Assembly (NCBI RefSeq): GCF_030538495.1
Contig: NZ_JAUNTW010000002.1
Coordinates: 62,001-126,000 of the forward strand
Reading direction: 5' to 3'
DNA: 64,000 bases
Source: Paracoccus sp. (in: a-proteobacteria)
Lineage (GTDB): Bacteria; Pseudomonadota; Alphaproteobacteria; Rhodobacterales; Rhodobacteraceae
Below the pieces are notes generated by a model. That model was not told the DNA's origin, made no database searches, and saw only the letters and a list, made by a program, of their open reading frames with translations. Each line of letters starts with the position of its first letter. Position 1 is the stretch's first letter. The translations under genes were made by a program, and so were the position numbers. This document shows positions 1 through 9,783 of this stretch, piece after piece.

Positions 1-232
1 CTTGGGCGACGCAAAATTCGTTGATGACGGGCAGCATCCCCGGCATGGCCGCGTCCACAAAGGCGACATTGCTGTTCGGCTCCGCGCCAAAGGTCGTCGA
101 TGCGCCCGAAAACAGTTTGGCGTTCGACGCGACCTGAGCGTGAACCTCAAGCCCGATGACCAGTTCCCAATCGCTTTGCGCGCCCGCAATCACTTTGGGT
201 TGGGGGGCGGTATAGGACAGGTGGTCAAGCAT
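1..232 (-). CDS. gatB: Aspartyl/glutamyl-tRNA(Asn/Gln) amidotransferase subunit B (N-terminal part only)
   Basis: The reverse strand encodes 77 residues from an ATG at 232 before the window ends. After a short leader comes [13 protein letters not shown], then [12 protein letters not shown] and [15 protein letters not shown], the family's diagnostic N-terminal blocks. GatB is the subunit of GatCAB that binds the misacylated tRNA and, with the amidase GatA, converts Glu-tRNA(Gln) or Asp-tRNA(Asn) to the amide form in the cytoplasm. An AGAGG ribosome site lies about 8 bases before the ATG. The family is usually about 500 residues, so more than 80% of the gene lies left of the window. It is transcribed divergently from the transglycosylase-like lipoprotein. 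Confidence 0.95.
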   Translation of the reverse strand, partial: MLDHLSYTAPQPKVIAGAQSDWELVIGLEVHAQVASNAKLFSGASTTFGAEPNSNVAFVDAAMPGMLPVINEFCVAQ

Positions 233-490
233 TTCGTGCCTCTTTCATCGTGGTGGCGCGTGTTTAGGACAGGCGCGCGCCAATGTCACGGGTCTGCACG
301 CGAATCGCGCCATCCCTGACAGCACATCATAAAAAGGTTTTGATTGGGTTAACAGGTTTCACCGCATCGGCGGATTTCCGACCATGCGCGCGGGTGCGTG
401 GCGCGTTTCTGCCGACCCCACGGGCGGCGGATTGCGTGATTTTGTGGGTCGGGTATGCAGGCGGAACGAAAAAAACACCCCGAGGTTAGA

Positions 491-1099
491 ATGCGCATCG
501 CGCTGTCCCTTGCTGCCCTTGCCGTTGTCGCGGCCTGTCAGAGCGCCCCGCAGGCCACCACCCCCGCCCCCCAGACCACCGAAGCCGCGCAGATGTCGCT
601 GGCGACGCCGCCGATGCGGTGGGGACAACGCAGCGGGTCGGATGCGTGGACGCGTGCGACTTTGGCGGCGCTTGATCGCGAAGGGGTGACGATCCTGTCG
701 CGCGTGCCGCATGATATTGACGCGTTTTGTCCGAATTACGCATCGCTGAATGACACCGGGCGCAAGGCGTTTTGGGCGGGGCTGCTGTCGGCGGTTGCCA
801 AACACGAAAGCACCTATAACCCGCAGGCGGCGGGCGGCGGCGGTCGTTGGATCGGGTTGATGCAGATCGCGCCCGCGACGTGGCAACATTATGGTTGTCA
901 GGGAAATATCCGCGACGGAGCCGATAATATGTCCTGCGCGGTGCGGATCATGACGCGTCAGGTGGGCCGCGATAATGCCGTGGCGCATGATGGCAATGGC
1001 TGGCGCGGCGTGGCGCGGGACTGGGCGCCGATGCGCAACCCGGCCAAGCGCGCCGATATTGCCGCCTGGACATCGCGGCAATCCTATTGCGCGGGTTAA
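491..1099 (+). CDS. Lipoprotein with lytic transglycosylase (SLT-like) domain
   Basis: A 202-residue protein. The ATG at 491 is chosen over upstream in-frame codons because GAGGTTAG precedes it and it begins a lipoprotein signal peptide (MRIALSLAALAVVAAC, lipobox VAAC, Cys16). Residues about 85-160 carry the SLT pattern: a catalytic-type Glu in AKHESTYNP, then GLMQIAPATWQHYGC. Proteins of this fold cleave the glycan strands of peptidoglycan from the periplasmic side of a membrane. The domain is short and cysteine-containing, and the specificity is unknown. Its stop codon and that of the convergent comM gene share the same TTAA at 1096-1099. Confidence 0.8.
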   Translation: MRIALSLAALAVVAACQSAPQATTPAPQTTEAAQMSLATPPMRWGQRSGSDAWTRATLAALDREGVTILSRVPHDIDAFCPNYASLNDTGRKAFWAGLLSAVAKHESTYNPQAAGGGGRWIGLMQIAPATWQHYGCQGNIRDGADNMSCAVRIMTRQVGRDNAVAHDGNGWRGVARDWAPMRNPAKRADIAAWTSRQSYCAG

Positions 1100-2610
1100 C
1101 CGCCTGCGACAAAGGGCAGGCGATAGCTGATCGCCTCGGCCAGATGGGGGGGCATGACGCGCGCGCTGCCGTCCAGATCGGCAATGGTGCGCGCGGTGCG
1201 TAAAATGCGGTGATAGCCGCGCGCGGTCAGGCCCAGCCGTTCGGATGCCTTATGTATTAACGCGCGTCCGGCGTCATCGGGGGCGGCGATGTCGTCGAGC
1301 AGAGCGCCCGAGGCTTCGGCATTCACGCGCATATCGGGAATGTCGCGGTAACGCTGCGCCTGAAGATCGCGGGCGGCAGCGACGCGGGCGGCGATCTGGG
1401 CCGTGGTTTCGCCGCGGCTGGGCAGCTCCAGATCGTGAAAGCTGACGGCGGGAACCTCGATCCGCAGATCGAAGCGGTCCATCATCGGGCCAGAGATTTT
1501 GCCCATATAATCCGCCCCGCAGGTTGGCGCGCGGGGACAGGCGCGGGTCGCGTCGGCCAGATAGCCGCAGCGGCACGGATTCGCCGCCGCGATCAGCACA
1601 AACCGGCAGGGATAGCGGATATGCGCATTGGCCCGCGCGACCATGACCTGACCCGTTTCAATCGGCTGGCGCAGCGTATCCAGAACGGCGCGCGAAAATT
1701 CGGGGAATTCGTCCAGAAACAGCACGCCGTTATGCGCCAAACTGATCTGCCCCGGTTTCGCGCCACGCCCGCCGCCCACAATCGCGGCCATCGACGCGGT
1801 GTGGTGGGGTTCCTGAAACGGCGCGCGGCGTGACAGGCCGGTGTCCTTTAACAGACCGGCCAGCGAATGGATCATTGATGTTTCCAAAGCCTCGGCCGGG
1901 GTCAGGGGCGGCATCAGGCCGGGCAGGCGCGCGGCCAGCATGGATTTCCCGGCCCCCGGCGGGCCAACCATCAACAGATGATGACGCCCCGCCGCGGCGA
2001 TTTCCAAGGCGCGTTTGGCGCGTTCCTGACCCTTCACATCCGACAAACAGGGGCCGAAGGTCGCGTCGGTCATCGGACCGGGCGTGGCGCGGGGCAGGGG
2101 CGCGCGGTCGGTCAGATGGTCGATGACCTGCCGCAGATGGTCGGGCGCCATGACGGGGACCGAATCAATCCACGCCGCTTCGCCTCCGCAGGCGGCGGGG
2201 CAGATCAGGGCGCGGTCATCTTCGGCTGCGGCAACGGCGGCAGGCAGGGCGCCCGCAACCGGAACCAGCCGCCCATTCAGTGCCAGTTCGCCCAGACAGA
2301 CACAGCGCGCCAATTCGTCCGGCGGCACAATGTCCAATGCCGCCAGCACGGCCAAGGCGATCGGCAGGTCGAAATGCGACCCCTCTTTCGGCAGATCGGC
2401 GGGGGACAGGTTCACGGTCAGGCGTTTGTTCGGCAGCGCAATCGCCAAAGCACCAAAGGCCGCACGCACACGTTCGCGCGCCTCGGACACGGCTTTATCG
2501 GGCAGGCCGACGATGGCAAAACCGGGCAGGCCGGGGGTGGCAGAACACTGCACCTCGACCAGACGGGCTTCGACCCCTTCAAACGCAACGGAATAGGCGA
2601 TTGCGACCAT
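1096..2610 (-). CDS. comM: YifB/ComM family Mg-chelatase-like AAA+ ATPase
   Basis: A 504-residue protein, the normal family length. The N-terminal third is the Lon-protease-like domain (GLPGFAIVGLPDKAV, then NLSPADLPKEGSHFDLPIA). The AAA+ module follows, with Walker A GPPGAGKS at 216-223, Walker B FLDEFPEF, and Cys-rich AANPCRCGY. ComM is a hexameric helicase that helps branch migration during natural transformation. In bacteria without competence its role is less clear, and the window holds no competence genes. The ATG at 2610 has an AAGG site just upstream. It shares its TTAA stop overlap with the convergent lipoprotein gene and is divergent from coaBC. Confidence 0.93.
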   Translation of the reverse strand: MVAIAYSVAFEGVEARLVEVQCSATPGLPGFAIVGLPDKAVSEARERVRAAFGALAIALPNKRLTVNLSPADLPKEGSHFDLPIALAVLAALDIVPPDELARCVCLGELALNGRLVPVAGALPAAVAAAEDDRALICPAACGGEAAWIDSVPVMAPDHLRQVIDHLTDRAPLPRATPGPMTDATFGPCLSDVKGQERAKRALEIAAAGRHHLLMVGPPGAGKSMLAARLPGLMPPLTPAEALETSMIHSLAGLLKDTGLSRRAPFQEPHHTASMAAIVGGGRGAKPGQISLAHNGVLFLDEFPEFSRAVLDTLRQPIETGQVMVARANAHIRYPCRFVLIAAANPCRCGYLADATRACPRAPTCGADYMGKISGPMMDRFDLRIEVPAVSFHDLELPSRGETTAQIAARVAAARDLQAQRYRDIPDMRVNAEASGALLDDIAAPDDAGRALIHKASERLGLTARGYHRILRTARTIADLDGSARVMPPHLAEAISYRLPFVAGG

Positions 2611-2740
2611 GTGACCTTTCCTTTTGTCACGAAGGTTAACCGATCAGGTGTTAAGATTGGGTTAACGTCGCTTTCCTTGCAGCCGGGGGGCGGCGCGGCT
2701 ATCTGTGCAAAAGAAACGCAGGACAAACGGCAGGCGCGAC

Positions 2741-3988
2741 ATGAACGGCAAACGCATCCTTTTGATCGTCGGCGGGGGCATCGCGGCCTATAAGGTGCCG
2801 CAGCTGATCCGCCTGTTGCGCGGCGCGGGTGCTGCGGTCACCCCGGTTCTGACCCGCGCGGGCGCGCAATTCGTCACGCCGATGACCCTGTCGGTTCTGG
2901 CCGGGGAAAAGGTTCATGACGGCCTGTTCGACATCGAATCCGAAGCCGAGATCGGCCATATCCAATTGTCCCGCAACGCCGATCTGGTGGTGGTCGCCCC
3001 GGCGACGGCGGATCTGATGGCGAAGATGGCGCATGGCATGGCCGATGATCTGGCATCCACGCTGCTGCTGGCGACCGACAAGCGCGTGCTGATTGCGCCA
3101 GCGATGAATGTGCGGATGTGGGATCACCCGGCCACGGGGCGCAATCTGGAAACGCTGTGCGCGGATGGGGTGCTGACGGTGGGACCGGACAGCGGCGATA
3201 TGGCCTGCGGCGAACATGGCCCCGGTCGCATGGCCGAACCCGAGGCGATCATGGCCGCGATCCAGTCCGCTCTGCCGGGGGCGGCGCTGCCGCAAGCTCC
3301 GCTGAAACTGCTGCCTGAATCGCAGGTGCGGCCCATGCCGCTGCGCAATCGCCATATCATCGTGACCAGCGGCCCGACGCATGAACCCATTGATCCGGTG
3401 CGTTATATTGCGAACCGTTCATCGGGCGCACAGGGAACGGCGATCGCGGCGGCGCTGCGGGATTTGGGCGCTCAGGTCAGTTTTATCACCGGCCCGGCGG
3501 CGGTTTCGCCCCCGCATGGCGTCGATGTGATCCGCGTGGAAACCGCGCGCCAGATGCGGGATGCCGTGGAAACCGCCTTGCCCGCCGATGCGGCGGTGAT
3601 GGCGGCGGCGGTTGCCGATTGGCACGTCACCAACAGCACCGAACGCAAGATGAAAAAGGACGGCACAGGCCGCCCTCCGGCGTTAGAGATGGCCGAGAAC
3701 CCCGATATTCTGGCATGGGTCAGCCAGTTGCGCGAACGTCGCCCGACGCTGGTTGTGGGCTTTGCCGCCGAAACTCATGATGTGATCACAAACGCGACCG
3801 ATAAACGCGTCCGTAAGGGCTGCGATTGGATCGTGGCGAATGATGTCAGCCCGGCGACCGGCATTATGGGCGGCAAAGAAAACGCGGTGACGGTGATTTC
3901 GGCGCAGGGTGCGGATGCGTGGCCGCGCATGGGCAAAGATGCCGTGGCGCGGCGTCTGGCTGAACGCATCGCGCAGGCTCTGGAATGA
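2741..3988 (+). CDS. coaBC: Bifunctional phosphopantothenoylcysteine decarboxylase / phosphopantothenate-cysteine ligase
   Basis: A 415-residue cytoplasmic enzyme for two consecutive steps of coenzyme A synthesis: joining cysteine to 4'-phosphopantothenate, then decarboxylation to 4'-phosphopantetheine. The N-terminal flavin-dependent CoaC half shows GGGIAAYK, the catalytic His73 in GHIQLSRNAD, and PAMN (120-123) followed by MW. The CoaB half starts near residue 200 with VTSGPTHEPIDPVRYI and contains AAAVADW and the lysine-rich KMKK. The start at 2741 fits the family N-terminus; 12 further in-frame codons upstream look untranslated. Its TGA overlaps the ATG of the cysteine desulfurase (ATGA), so it heads the SUF operon. 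Confidence 0.95.
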   Translation: MNGKRILLIVGGGIAAYKVPQLIRLLRGAGAAVTPVLTRAGAQFVTPMTLSVLAGEKVHDGLFDIESEAEIGHIQLSRNADLVVVAPATADLMAKMAHGMADDLASTLLLATDKRVLIAPAMNVRMWDHPATGRNLETLCADGVLTVGPDSGDMACGEHGPGRMAEPEAIMAAIQSALPGAALPQAPLKLLPESQVRPMPLRNRHIIVTSGPTHEPIDPVRYIANRSSGAQGTAIAAALRDLGAQVSFITGPAAVSPPHGVDVIRVETARQMRDAVETALPADAAVMAAAVADWHVTNSTERKMKKDGTGRPPALEMAENPDILAWVSQLRERRPTLVVGFAAETHDVITNATDKRVRKGCDWIVANDVSPATGIMGGKENAVTVISAQGADAWPRMGKDAVARRLAERIAQALE

Positions 3989-5052
3989 GGGTGTATCTGG
4001 ACCACAACGCCACCACGCCGCTGCGCCCCGAATCGCGGGCGGCTATGGCGGCGGCTATGGATGTGGTCGGCAACCCGTCATCGGTTCACGCCGAGGGGCG
4101 CGCCGCCAAAATGGCCATGGAGCGCGCGCGCGAAGAGCTGGCCGCCGCTTTGGGGGCCGAGGGTGCGGATGTCATCTTTACCAGCGGCGCGACCGAAGCG
4201 GCGGCGATGATCCTGTCCGGGCGCGGGTTGGCCTGCGCGCCGGTGGAACATGACGCGGTGCGGGCGTGGTGCGATCCGGTGCTGGCGGTTGATGGCAACG
4301 GTGCGGTGACGGTCGATGATCCGGCGCGCGCCACGCTGCAACTGGCCAACAGCGAAACCGGGGTTATTCAGGCTCTGCCCGCCGGTCTGGCCGTCAGCGA
4401 TCTGACTCAGGCATTCGGGAAAATCCCGTTGGCGTTCAACTGGCTGAACATCACGGCGGGGTTTGTCAGCGCGCATAAGCTGGGCGGCCCCAAGGGGATC
4501 GGCGCGCTGATCCTGCGCAAAGGCACCGATATTGACGCGATCCTGCGTGGCGGCGGGCAGGAACAGGGACGCCGCGCGGGGACGGAAAACCTGATCGGCA
4601 TCGCGGGCTTTGCCGCGGCCGCGACGGCGGCGCTGCGCGATCTGGATGCGGGGCTGTGGGACGGCGTGGCCGAACAACGCGACGCTTTGGAACGCCGCCT
4701 GCTGGACGCGGCCCCGGATGCGGTGATCGTGGGGCGGGGGGGCAAACGCTTGCCCAACACGACCTGCGTTCTTACATCAGGATGGAAAGGCGAAACGCAG
4801 GTGATGCAGATGGATCTGGCGGGATATGCGATTTCCGCAGGATCGGCTTGTTCGTCCGGCAAGGTCCGGGCCAGCGGCGTTTTGCAGGCTATGGGCTTTG
4901 ACGATCAGCACGCCCAATCCGCGATCCGTATTTCCATAAGCCCGACTTTGGGCGCGGATCAGATGAACCGATTTGCGGATGCGTGGGAAACCGCGTATCA
5001 GCGTTGGCGCGACAGGCATGGCGCGGCACCGGCCCGCCAGATGGAAGGATGA
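3985..5052 (+). CDS. Cysteine desulfurase, class V aminotransferase (IscS/NifS-like)
   Basis: A 355-residue PLP enzyme that takes sulfur from cysteine as an enzyme-bound persulfide for Fe-S cluster assembly. The N-terminus YLDHNATTPLRPE, the PLP lysine in SAHK (Lys165), the GGGQEQGRRAGTEN block and the sulfur-accepting loop SACSSGK (Cys289) are all present. It is somewhat shorter than typical IscS (about 400), mainly between residues 80 and 150. It overlaps coaBC by 4 nt and ends 3 nt before sufB. In related Rhodobacterales a desulfurase of this type sits in the suf operon beside SufS, so the cell has two sulfur donors in one transcript. The gene name (iscS versus nifS) cannot be settled. Confidence 0.9.
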   Translation: MRVYLDHNATTPLRPESRAAMAAAMDVVGNPSSVHAEGRAAKMAMERAREELAAALGAEGADVIFTSGATEAAAMILSGRGLACAPVEHDAVRAWCDPVLAVDGNGAVTVDDPARATLQLANSETGVIQALPAGLAVSDLTQAFGKIPLAFNWLNITAGFVSAHKLGGPKGIGALILRKGTDIDAILRGGGQEQGRRAGTENLIGIAGFAAAATAALRDLDAGLWDGVAEQRDALERRLLDAAPDAVIVGRGGKRLPNTTCVLTSGWKGETQVMQMDLAGYAISAGSACSSGKVRASGVLQAMGFDDQHAQSAIRISISPTLGADQMNRFADAWETAYQRWRDRHGAAPARQMEG

Positions 5053-5055
5053 CAG

Positions 5056-6573
5056 ATGAACACCACCGATCTTGAGGTGCGCGAAGGCGTGGACCGCGAA
5101 ACGGTCGAAACCGTTGCCAATATGGGCAGCTATAAATACGGCTGGGATACCGAGATCGAGATGGAATATGCCCCCAAGGGCATTAACGAAGACATCGTTC
5201 GGTTGATTTCGGAAAAAAACAACGAACCGGAATGGATGCTGGAATGGCGTCTGGCCGCGTTCCGCCGCTGGCAGGGGATGGACGAACCCCGTTGGGCGTT
5301 GCTGGATTATCCTGACATTGATTATCAGGATCAGTATTATTACGCCCGCCCCAAAAGCATGGAAGAAAAGCCCAAATCGCTGGGCGATGTGGACCCGAAA
5401 CTGCTGGCGACCTATGAAAAACTGGGCATCCCGCTGCGGGAACAGATGATTCTGGCGGGCGTCGAAGGGGCCGAAGGCGCTCCGTCCGAGGCACGCAAGG
5501 TCGCCGTTGACGCCGTATTCGATTCGGTCAGCGTCGGCACCACGTTTAAAGACGAACTGGCCAAAGCGGGCGTGATCTTTTGTTCGATTTCCGAGGCCAT
5601 CCGCGAACATCCCGAACTGGTCCAGAAATATCTGGGGTCGGTCGTGCCGCCCAGCGACAACTTTTTCGCGACGTTGAACAGCGCCGTGTTCAGCGACGGG
5701 TCGTTTGTTTACGTCCCGCCCGGCACCCGCTGCCCGATGGAGCTGTCCACCTATTTCCGCATCAACGCCGAAAACACCGGACAGTTTGAACGCACGCTGA
5801 TTATCTGTGATCGCGGCGCGTATGTCAGCTATCTGGAAGGCTGCACCGCCCCCAAACGCGACACCGCGCAACTGCATGCCGCCGTGGTGGAAATCGTGAT
5901 TCTGGAAGACGCCGAGGTGAAATATTCCACCGTTCAGAACTGGTTCCCCGGCGATGAACAGGGCAAAGGCGGGATTTATAACTTTGTGACCAAACGCGCC
6001 GACTGCCGCGAGGCGCGGGCCAAGGTCATGTGGACTCAGGTCGAAACCGGGTCGGCGATTACATGGAAATACCCATCCTGTATTCTGCGCGGCGATGACA
6101 GCAGCGGCGAATTTTATTCAATCGCGATCGCCAATAATATGCAGCAGGCCGATACCGGCACGAAAATGATCCATCTGGGCAAAAACACCCGGTCGCGGAT
6201 CGTGTCCAAGGGTATTTCCGCCGGTCAGGCGCAAAACACCTATCGCGGTTTGGTGACGATGCACCCGCGCGCCACGAACAGCCGCAACTATACCCAATGC
6301 GACAGCTTGCTGATCGGCGATCAATGCGGCGCGCATACGGTCCCCTATATCGAGGTGAAAAACACCAGCAGCCGCGTGGAACACGAAGCGACCACAAGTA
6401 AGGTTGACGATGACCAACTGTTCTATTGCCGCAGCCGTGGCATGGACGAAGAAGAAGCCGTCGCACTGGTCGTCAACGGGTTCTGCCGCGAAGTGTTGCA
6501 GGCCCTGCCGATGGAATTCGCCATGGAGGCGCAAAGCCTGGTCGCGATCAGCCTGGAAGGTTCGGTCGGTTAA
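5056..6573 (+). CDS. sufB: Fe-S cluster assembly scaffold subunit SufB
   Basis: A 505-residue protein matching SufB over its full length. Typical blocks are [18 protein letters not shown] near the N-terminus, [23 protein letters not shown], and C-terminal [20 protein letters not shown]. SufB forms the SufBC2D scaffold on which clusters are built in the cytoplasm. The conserved Cys of EGCTAP is in the region that accepts sulfur. The ATG at 5056 follows a GGAAGGA ribosome site inside the end of the desulfurase gene. A 42-base spacer separates it from sufC. Confidence 0.97.
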   Translation: MNTTDLEVREGVDRETVETVANMGSYKYGWDTEIEMEYAPKGINEDIVRLISEKNNEPEWMLEWRLAAFRRWQGMDEPRWALLDYPDIDYQDQYYYARPKSMEEKPKSLGDVDPKLLATYEKLGIPLREQMILAGVEGAEGAPSEARKVAVDAVFDSVSVGTTFKDELAKAGVIFCSISEAIREHPELVQKYLGSVVPPSDNFFATLNSAVFSDGSFVYVPPGTRCPMELSTYFRINAENTGQFERTLIICDRGAYVSYLEGCTAPKRDTAQLHAAVVEIVILEDAEVKYSTVQNWFPGDEQGKGGIYNFVTKRADCREARAKVMWTQVETGSAITWKYPSCILRGDDSSGEFYSIAIANNMQQADTGTKMIHLGKNTRSRIVSKGISAGQAQNTYRGLVTMHPRATNSRNYTQCDSLLIGDQCGAHTVPYIEVKNTSSRVEHEATTSKVDDDQLFYCRSRGMDEEEAVALVVNGFCREVLQALPMEFAMEAQSLVAISLEGSVG

Positions 6574-6615
6574 TCATTCGGGCGTGCGCGCCCTCGCCCT
6601 ACGCTTGAGGAAAAG

Positions 6616-7371
6616 ATGCTGAAAATTGAAAACCTTCACGTCAAACTGGAAGACGAAGATAAACAAATCCTGAAAGGTCTGTCGCTCGAGGTGCCTGCGG
6701 GGCAGGTTCATGCGATCATGGGGCCGAACGGGTCGGGGAAATCCACCCTGTCCTATGTCCTGTCGGGGCGTGATGGATACGACGTGACCGACGGATCGGC
6801 CAGCCTTGACGGTGACGACCTGCTGGAGATGGAGCCCGAAGAACGCGCCTCTGCCGGGTTGTTTCTGGCGTTTCAATACCCAGTCGAAATCCCCGGCGTG
6901 GGCAATATGACCTTCCTGCGCACGGCCGTGAACGCGCAGCGCAAAGCGCGCGGCGAAGATGAATTGTCGGCGGGTGAGTTTCTGAAAATCGTTCGCGCCA
7001 AAGCCGCTGAATTGCAGATTGACGGCGATATGCTGAAACGCCCGGTCAATGTCGGCTTTTCGGGGGGCGAGAAAAAGCGCAACGAAATCCTGCAAATGGC
7101 CATGCTGGAACCCCGCATGTGCATCATGGATGAAACCGATTCGGGTCTGGATGTGGACGCCATGCGTCTGGTGTCCGAAGGCGTGAACGCGCTGCGCAGC
7201 CCCGACCGGTCGTTCTTGGTCATCACCCATTATCAGCGCCTGCTGGACCACATCAAACCCGATGTCGTGCATATCATGGCGGATGGTCGCATCGTGAAAT
7301 CGGGCGGCCCGGAACTGGCCTTGCAGGTGGAACGCGACGGTTACGGCGATCTGCTGGCGGAGGTCGGTTAA
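6616..7371 (+). CDS. sufC: Fe-S cluster assembly ATPase SufC
   Basis: A 251-residue ABC-type ATPase, the usual SufC size. Walker A is GPNGSGKST (36-44), the signature is GFSGGEKKRNE, and Walker B is MCIMDETDSGLDVD, which is close to the diagnostic SufC version. It hydrolyses ATP in the soluble SufBC2D complex rather than driving transport. GAGGAAAAG precedes the ATG. Its TAA overlaps the sufD ATG by one base (TAATG), which supports coupled translation. Confidence 0.97.
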   Translation: MLKIENLHVKLEDEDKQILKGLSLEVPAGQVHAIMGPNGSGKSTLSYVLSGRDGYDVTDGSASLDGDDLLEMEPEERASAGLFLAFQYPVEIPGVGNMTFLRTAVNAQRKARGEDELSAGEFLKIVRAKAAELQIDGDMLKRPVNVGFSGGEKKRNEILQMAMLEPRMCIMDETDSGLDVDAMRLVSEGVNALRSPDRSFLVITHYQRLLDHIKPDVVHIMADGRIVKSGGPELALQVERDGYGDLLAEVG

Positions 7372-8711
7372 TGCCGCACGCCCTTGATATGAAACGAAAG
7401 CTGACCCCGGTTATTGTGGGCGGGAAAAAAGACCCCGCCGCATTGGATGCGCGTCTGGATGCGCTGAGCCTGCCCTCGGGCGGGTGGGCGGCGGCGGCGC
7501 GCGCGGATGCCTTGGCGCGGTTGCGCGATATGGGCCTGCCCGGTCCGCGCGACGAATACTGGCGGTTCACCGACCCGAAACTGTTTAACGCGCCCACGCC
7601 CGAACCCTTTGCGGTGACGGTGCCAAACCCCTATGCGCCGCTGTTTGGCGATGTGGACCGGTTGAAGCTGGTCTTTGTCGATGGCGTGTTTGACGCGGAC
7701 CAATCCGATGATCTGACACTGGACGGGGCCGAAATTTCCATTCTGTCCCAAGTGGATACGCAACCCGACCACTGGGCCGCAGCATATTACGGCAGGTTGG
7801 AATCCGCCGGTCAAAACCCCGTGCCGCGCCCCTTTGCGGCGCTGAACACGGCGGCGGCGACCGAAGGCGTGCTGATCCGCGTAACCGGGAAACCCGCGCG
7901 CCCGGTGCATATCATCCACGAACGCAGCAGCGATGCGGCGGATGTGATGTGGCACCACGTTATCCGGGTCGAAGACGGCGCGGAATTAACCCTGTTGGAA
8001 AACGGGGTTGTGGGCGCGCGGTCGAACGGCGTGATCGAAATGGATCTGGCCCCCACGGCCAAGCTGCACCACATCGCCGCGCGCCGTGCCGGTCATCGCA
8101 AGGTCGGCGTGTCGCATATCTTTGCCCGCGTGGATCGCGCGGCGGTGCTGAAAAGCTTTACCCTGTCGGTGAATGGCACGGTCATGCGGCACGAAGGCGT
8201 GATTGATATGGTCGGCGATGACGCGGTCGCGCATATCGCGGCGGCGGTCTTGGGCGACGGCGCGGTCGGGGATTTCCACCACGACGACACCGTGTTCATC
8301 ATCCACGGCGCCGAACGCGGCGAAAGCCGTCAGGTGTTCAAAAAGGTGCTGAAAAACGGCGCGCGCGGCGTGTTTCAGGGCAAGATTCTGGTCAAACCCG
8401 GCGCGCAGAAAACCGACGGCTATCAGATCAGCCAGTCGCTGTTGCTGGACGAAGACAGCCAGTTTCTGGCAAAGCCCGAACTGGAAATCTATGCCGATGA
8501 CGTGAAATGCAGCCATGGGTCAACCACGGGTGCGATTGACGAAACGGCGCTGTTCTATCTGCGCAGCCGCGGCGTGCCAAAGGATCGCGCGATTGTGTTT
8601 CTGGTCCTGTCCTTCCTCGCCGATGCCTTGGACGAGGTCGAGGATGAGACCCTGCGCCAAGAACTGATTGATCGGTTGGAAGCGTGGCTGACCCGTCGCG
8701 CCAAAGCATGA
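7371..8711 (+). CDS. sufD: Fe-S cluster assembly subunit SufD
   Basis: A 446-residue SufB paralogue. The N-terminal part is helical and poorly conserved. The C-terminal beta-helix shows RGVFQGKILVKPGAQKTDGYQ, then SLLLDEDSQFLAKPELEIYADDVKCSHG with the conserved cysteine and histidine, and LFYLRSRGVP. SufD pairs with SufB and, in studied systems, is needed for iron entry. The first ATG (7371) overlaps the sufC stop; a second in-frame ATG six codons later is possible. The end overlaps the next gene by ATGA. Confidence 0.95.
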   Translation: MPHALDMKRKLTPVIVGGKKDPAALDARLDALSLPSGGWAAAARADALARLRDMGLPGPRDEYWRFTDPKLFNAPTPEPFAVTVPNPYAPLFGDVDRLKLVFVDGVFDADQSDDLTLDGAEISILSQVDTQPDHWAAAYYGRLESAGQNPVPRPFAALNTAAATEGVLIRVTGKPARPVHIIHERSSDAADVMWHHVIRVEDGAELTLLENGVVGARSNGVIEMDLAPTAKLHHIAARRAGHRKVGVSHIFARVDRAAVLKSFTLSVNGTVMRHEGVIDMVGDDAVAHIAAAVLGDGAVGDFHHDDTVFIIHGAERGESRQVFKKVLKNGARGVFQGKILVKPGAQKTDGYQISQSLLLDEDSQFLAKPELEIYADDVKCSHGSTTGAIDETALFYLRSRGVPKDRAIVFLVLSFLADALDEVEDETLRQELIDRLEAWLTRRAKA

Positions 8712-9202
8712 CGCGCCCGCCCGAAGGCATGGTTCTTCGGGTGCTGCGCAGTTGGTGGGCTCCGCGCCGGGTGGTGCGGGGCCTGTCCGACATGCCGGAT
8801 CGGGTGATGCTGGCGGTGCTGATGCTGGCGATGCTGATTAACCTGATCGCGCAGGCGCCGATGAACGCCCGTCTGGCGCAGATTGACCCATCCGTCCCGT
8901 TCGAGGCGCGGATGGGCGGCGCGCTGATGGCGGTGATGTTCATGATGCCGCTGCTGGCCTATCTGTTTGCGACGGTGGTGGCGTGGCTTTCTCGGTTAAC
9001 GCCGTGGCGGTTGACGGACGCACATTCCCGGCTGGCGCTGTTCTGGGCGCTCTTGGCGGTTTCGCCGGCGATGCTGCTGTCGGGGCTGGTCGCGGGGCTG
9101 ATTGGGCCGGGGCCAGCATTAACCCTGACGCGCGCGATTGCGGGCGTGGGATTTCTGTTCATCTGGGGGGCCGGGCTGTCGGTTTTGGCGAAACGAACAT
9201 GA
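8708..9202 (+). CDS. YIP1-family-like inner membrane protein in the suf operon (first of two)
   Basis: A 164-residue hydrophobic protein with an N-terminal positively charged segment (RVLRSWWAPRRVVRGL) and about four membrane helices (roughly residues 36-56, 75-97, 112-132, 138-158). The ATG at 8708 overlaps the sufD stop. Related Rhodobacterales carry YIP1-type membrane genes at this position in the suf operon, and this is the basis for the call. No catalytic motif is visible. Its role in Fe-S assembly, if any, is unknown. It overlaps the next membrane gene by ATGA. Confidence 0.7.
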   Translation: MTRPPEGMVLRVLRSWWAPRRVVRGLSDMPDRVMLAVLMLAMLINLIAQAPMNARLAQIDPSVPFEARMGGALMAVMFMMPLLAYLFATVVAWLSRLTPWRLTDAHSRLALFWALLAVSPAMLLSGLVAGLIGPGPALTLTRAIAGVGFLFIWGAGLSVLAKRT

Positions 9203-9783
9203 CACTGGATGATCTGAAATCACTGATTGCGCTGACCCTGCGTGAACCGCGTCAGGCGGCGCATTGGTTAATGGCGCAGGGCTGGCCGATGCAACTTCGC
9301 TGGATGGCGCTGCTGCTGGCGGTGTCTCTGTCGGGCGTGTTGGCGGCCATATCCATGTATCTGTTCCCGCCGCCCGCTGACACGCCGTCGATGCTGCCGC
9401 GCGAACCGTTCATGCTGGCCGTGATGCAATTCGCGGCGATCACGCTGGCCGGTTGGCTGATGGCATCGGTCGGGCAGATGTTTGGCGGGCGCGGTCAATT
9501 CCCTGACGCGCTGTTGCTGGTCACCTGGATCGAGGTGATCCTGCTGCTGGTCCAAACCGTGCAGATCGTGGTGGGCCTGATTTTGCCGGGGGCAAGCGTC
9601 TTGATCGGTATTTTGTCCATCATGCTGTTCCTGTGGCTGACCGTCCACTTTATCAAGGCGCTGCATGGCTTTGAAAGCACGCCGAAAATTCTGATCGTGA
9701 TGTTTGCGACAGTGTTCGCGGTGGGCTTTGTCCTGTCCTTTGTCGCGGTTTCTTTGGGCTTTATGCCGCAGGTGGCTCCATGA
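9199..9783 (+). CDS. YIP1-family inner membrane protein in the suf operon (second of two)
   Basis: A 194-residue membrane protein with about five hydrophobic segments after a short amphipathic N-terminus (LKSLIALTLREPRQAAHWLM), which is typical of bacterial YIP1-family proteins. GQMFGGRGQFPDALLLVTWIE lies between helices 3 and 4 and is the part most reminiscent of the family. The ATG overlaps the upstream gene and the TGA overlaps the sufS ATG, so it is firmly locked into the operon. Function is not established. It could be an assembly factor or a membrane anchor for the SUF machinery, but that is only inference from position. Confidence 0.72.
   Translation: MTLDDLKSLIALTLREPRQAAHWLMAQGWPMQLRWMALLLAVSLSGVLAAISMYLFPPPADTPSMLPREPFMLAVMQFAAITLAGWLMASVGQMFGGRGQFPDALLLVTWIEVILLLVQTVQIVVGLILPGASVLIGILSIMLFLWLTVHFIKALHGFESTPKILIVMFATVFAVGFVLSFVAVSLGFMPQVAP

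Noticed and set aside
2634..2667. Two GTTAAC palindromes before coaBC as a possible operator or CtrA-like site
   Set aside because: GTTAAC also appears at several unrelated places in the window and the spacing does not match the TTAA-N7-TTAA pattern.
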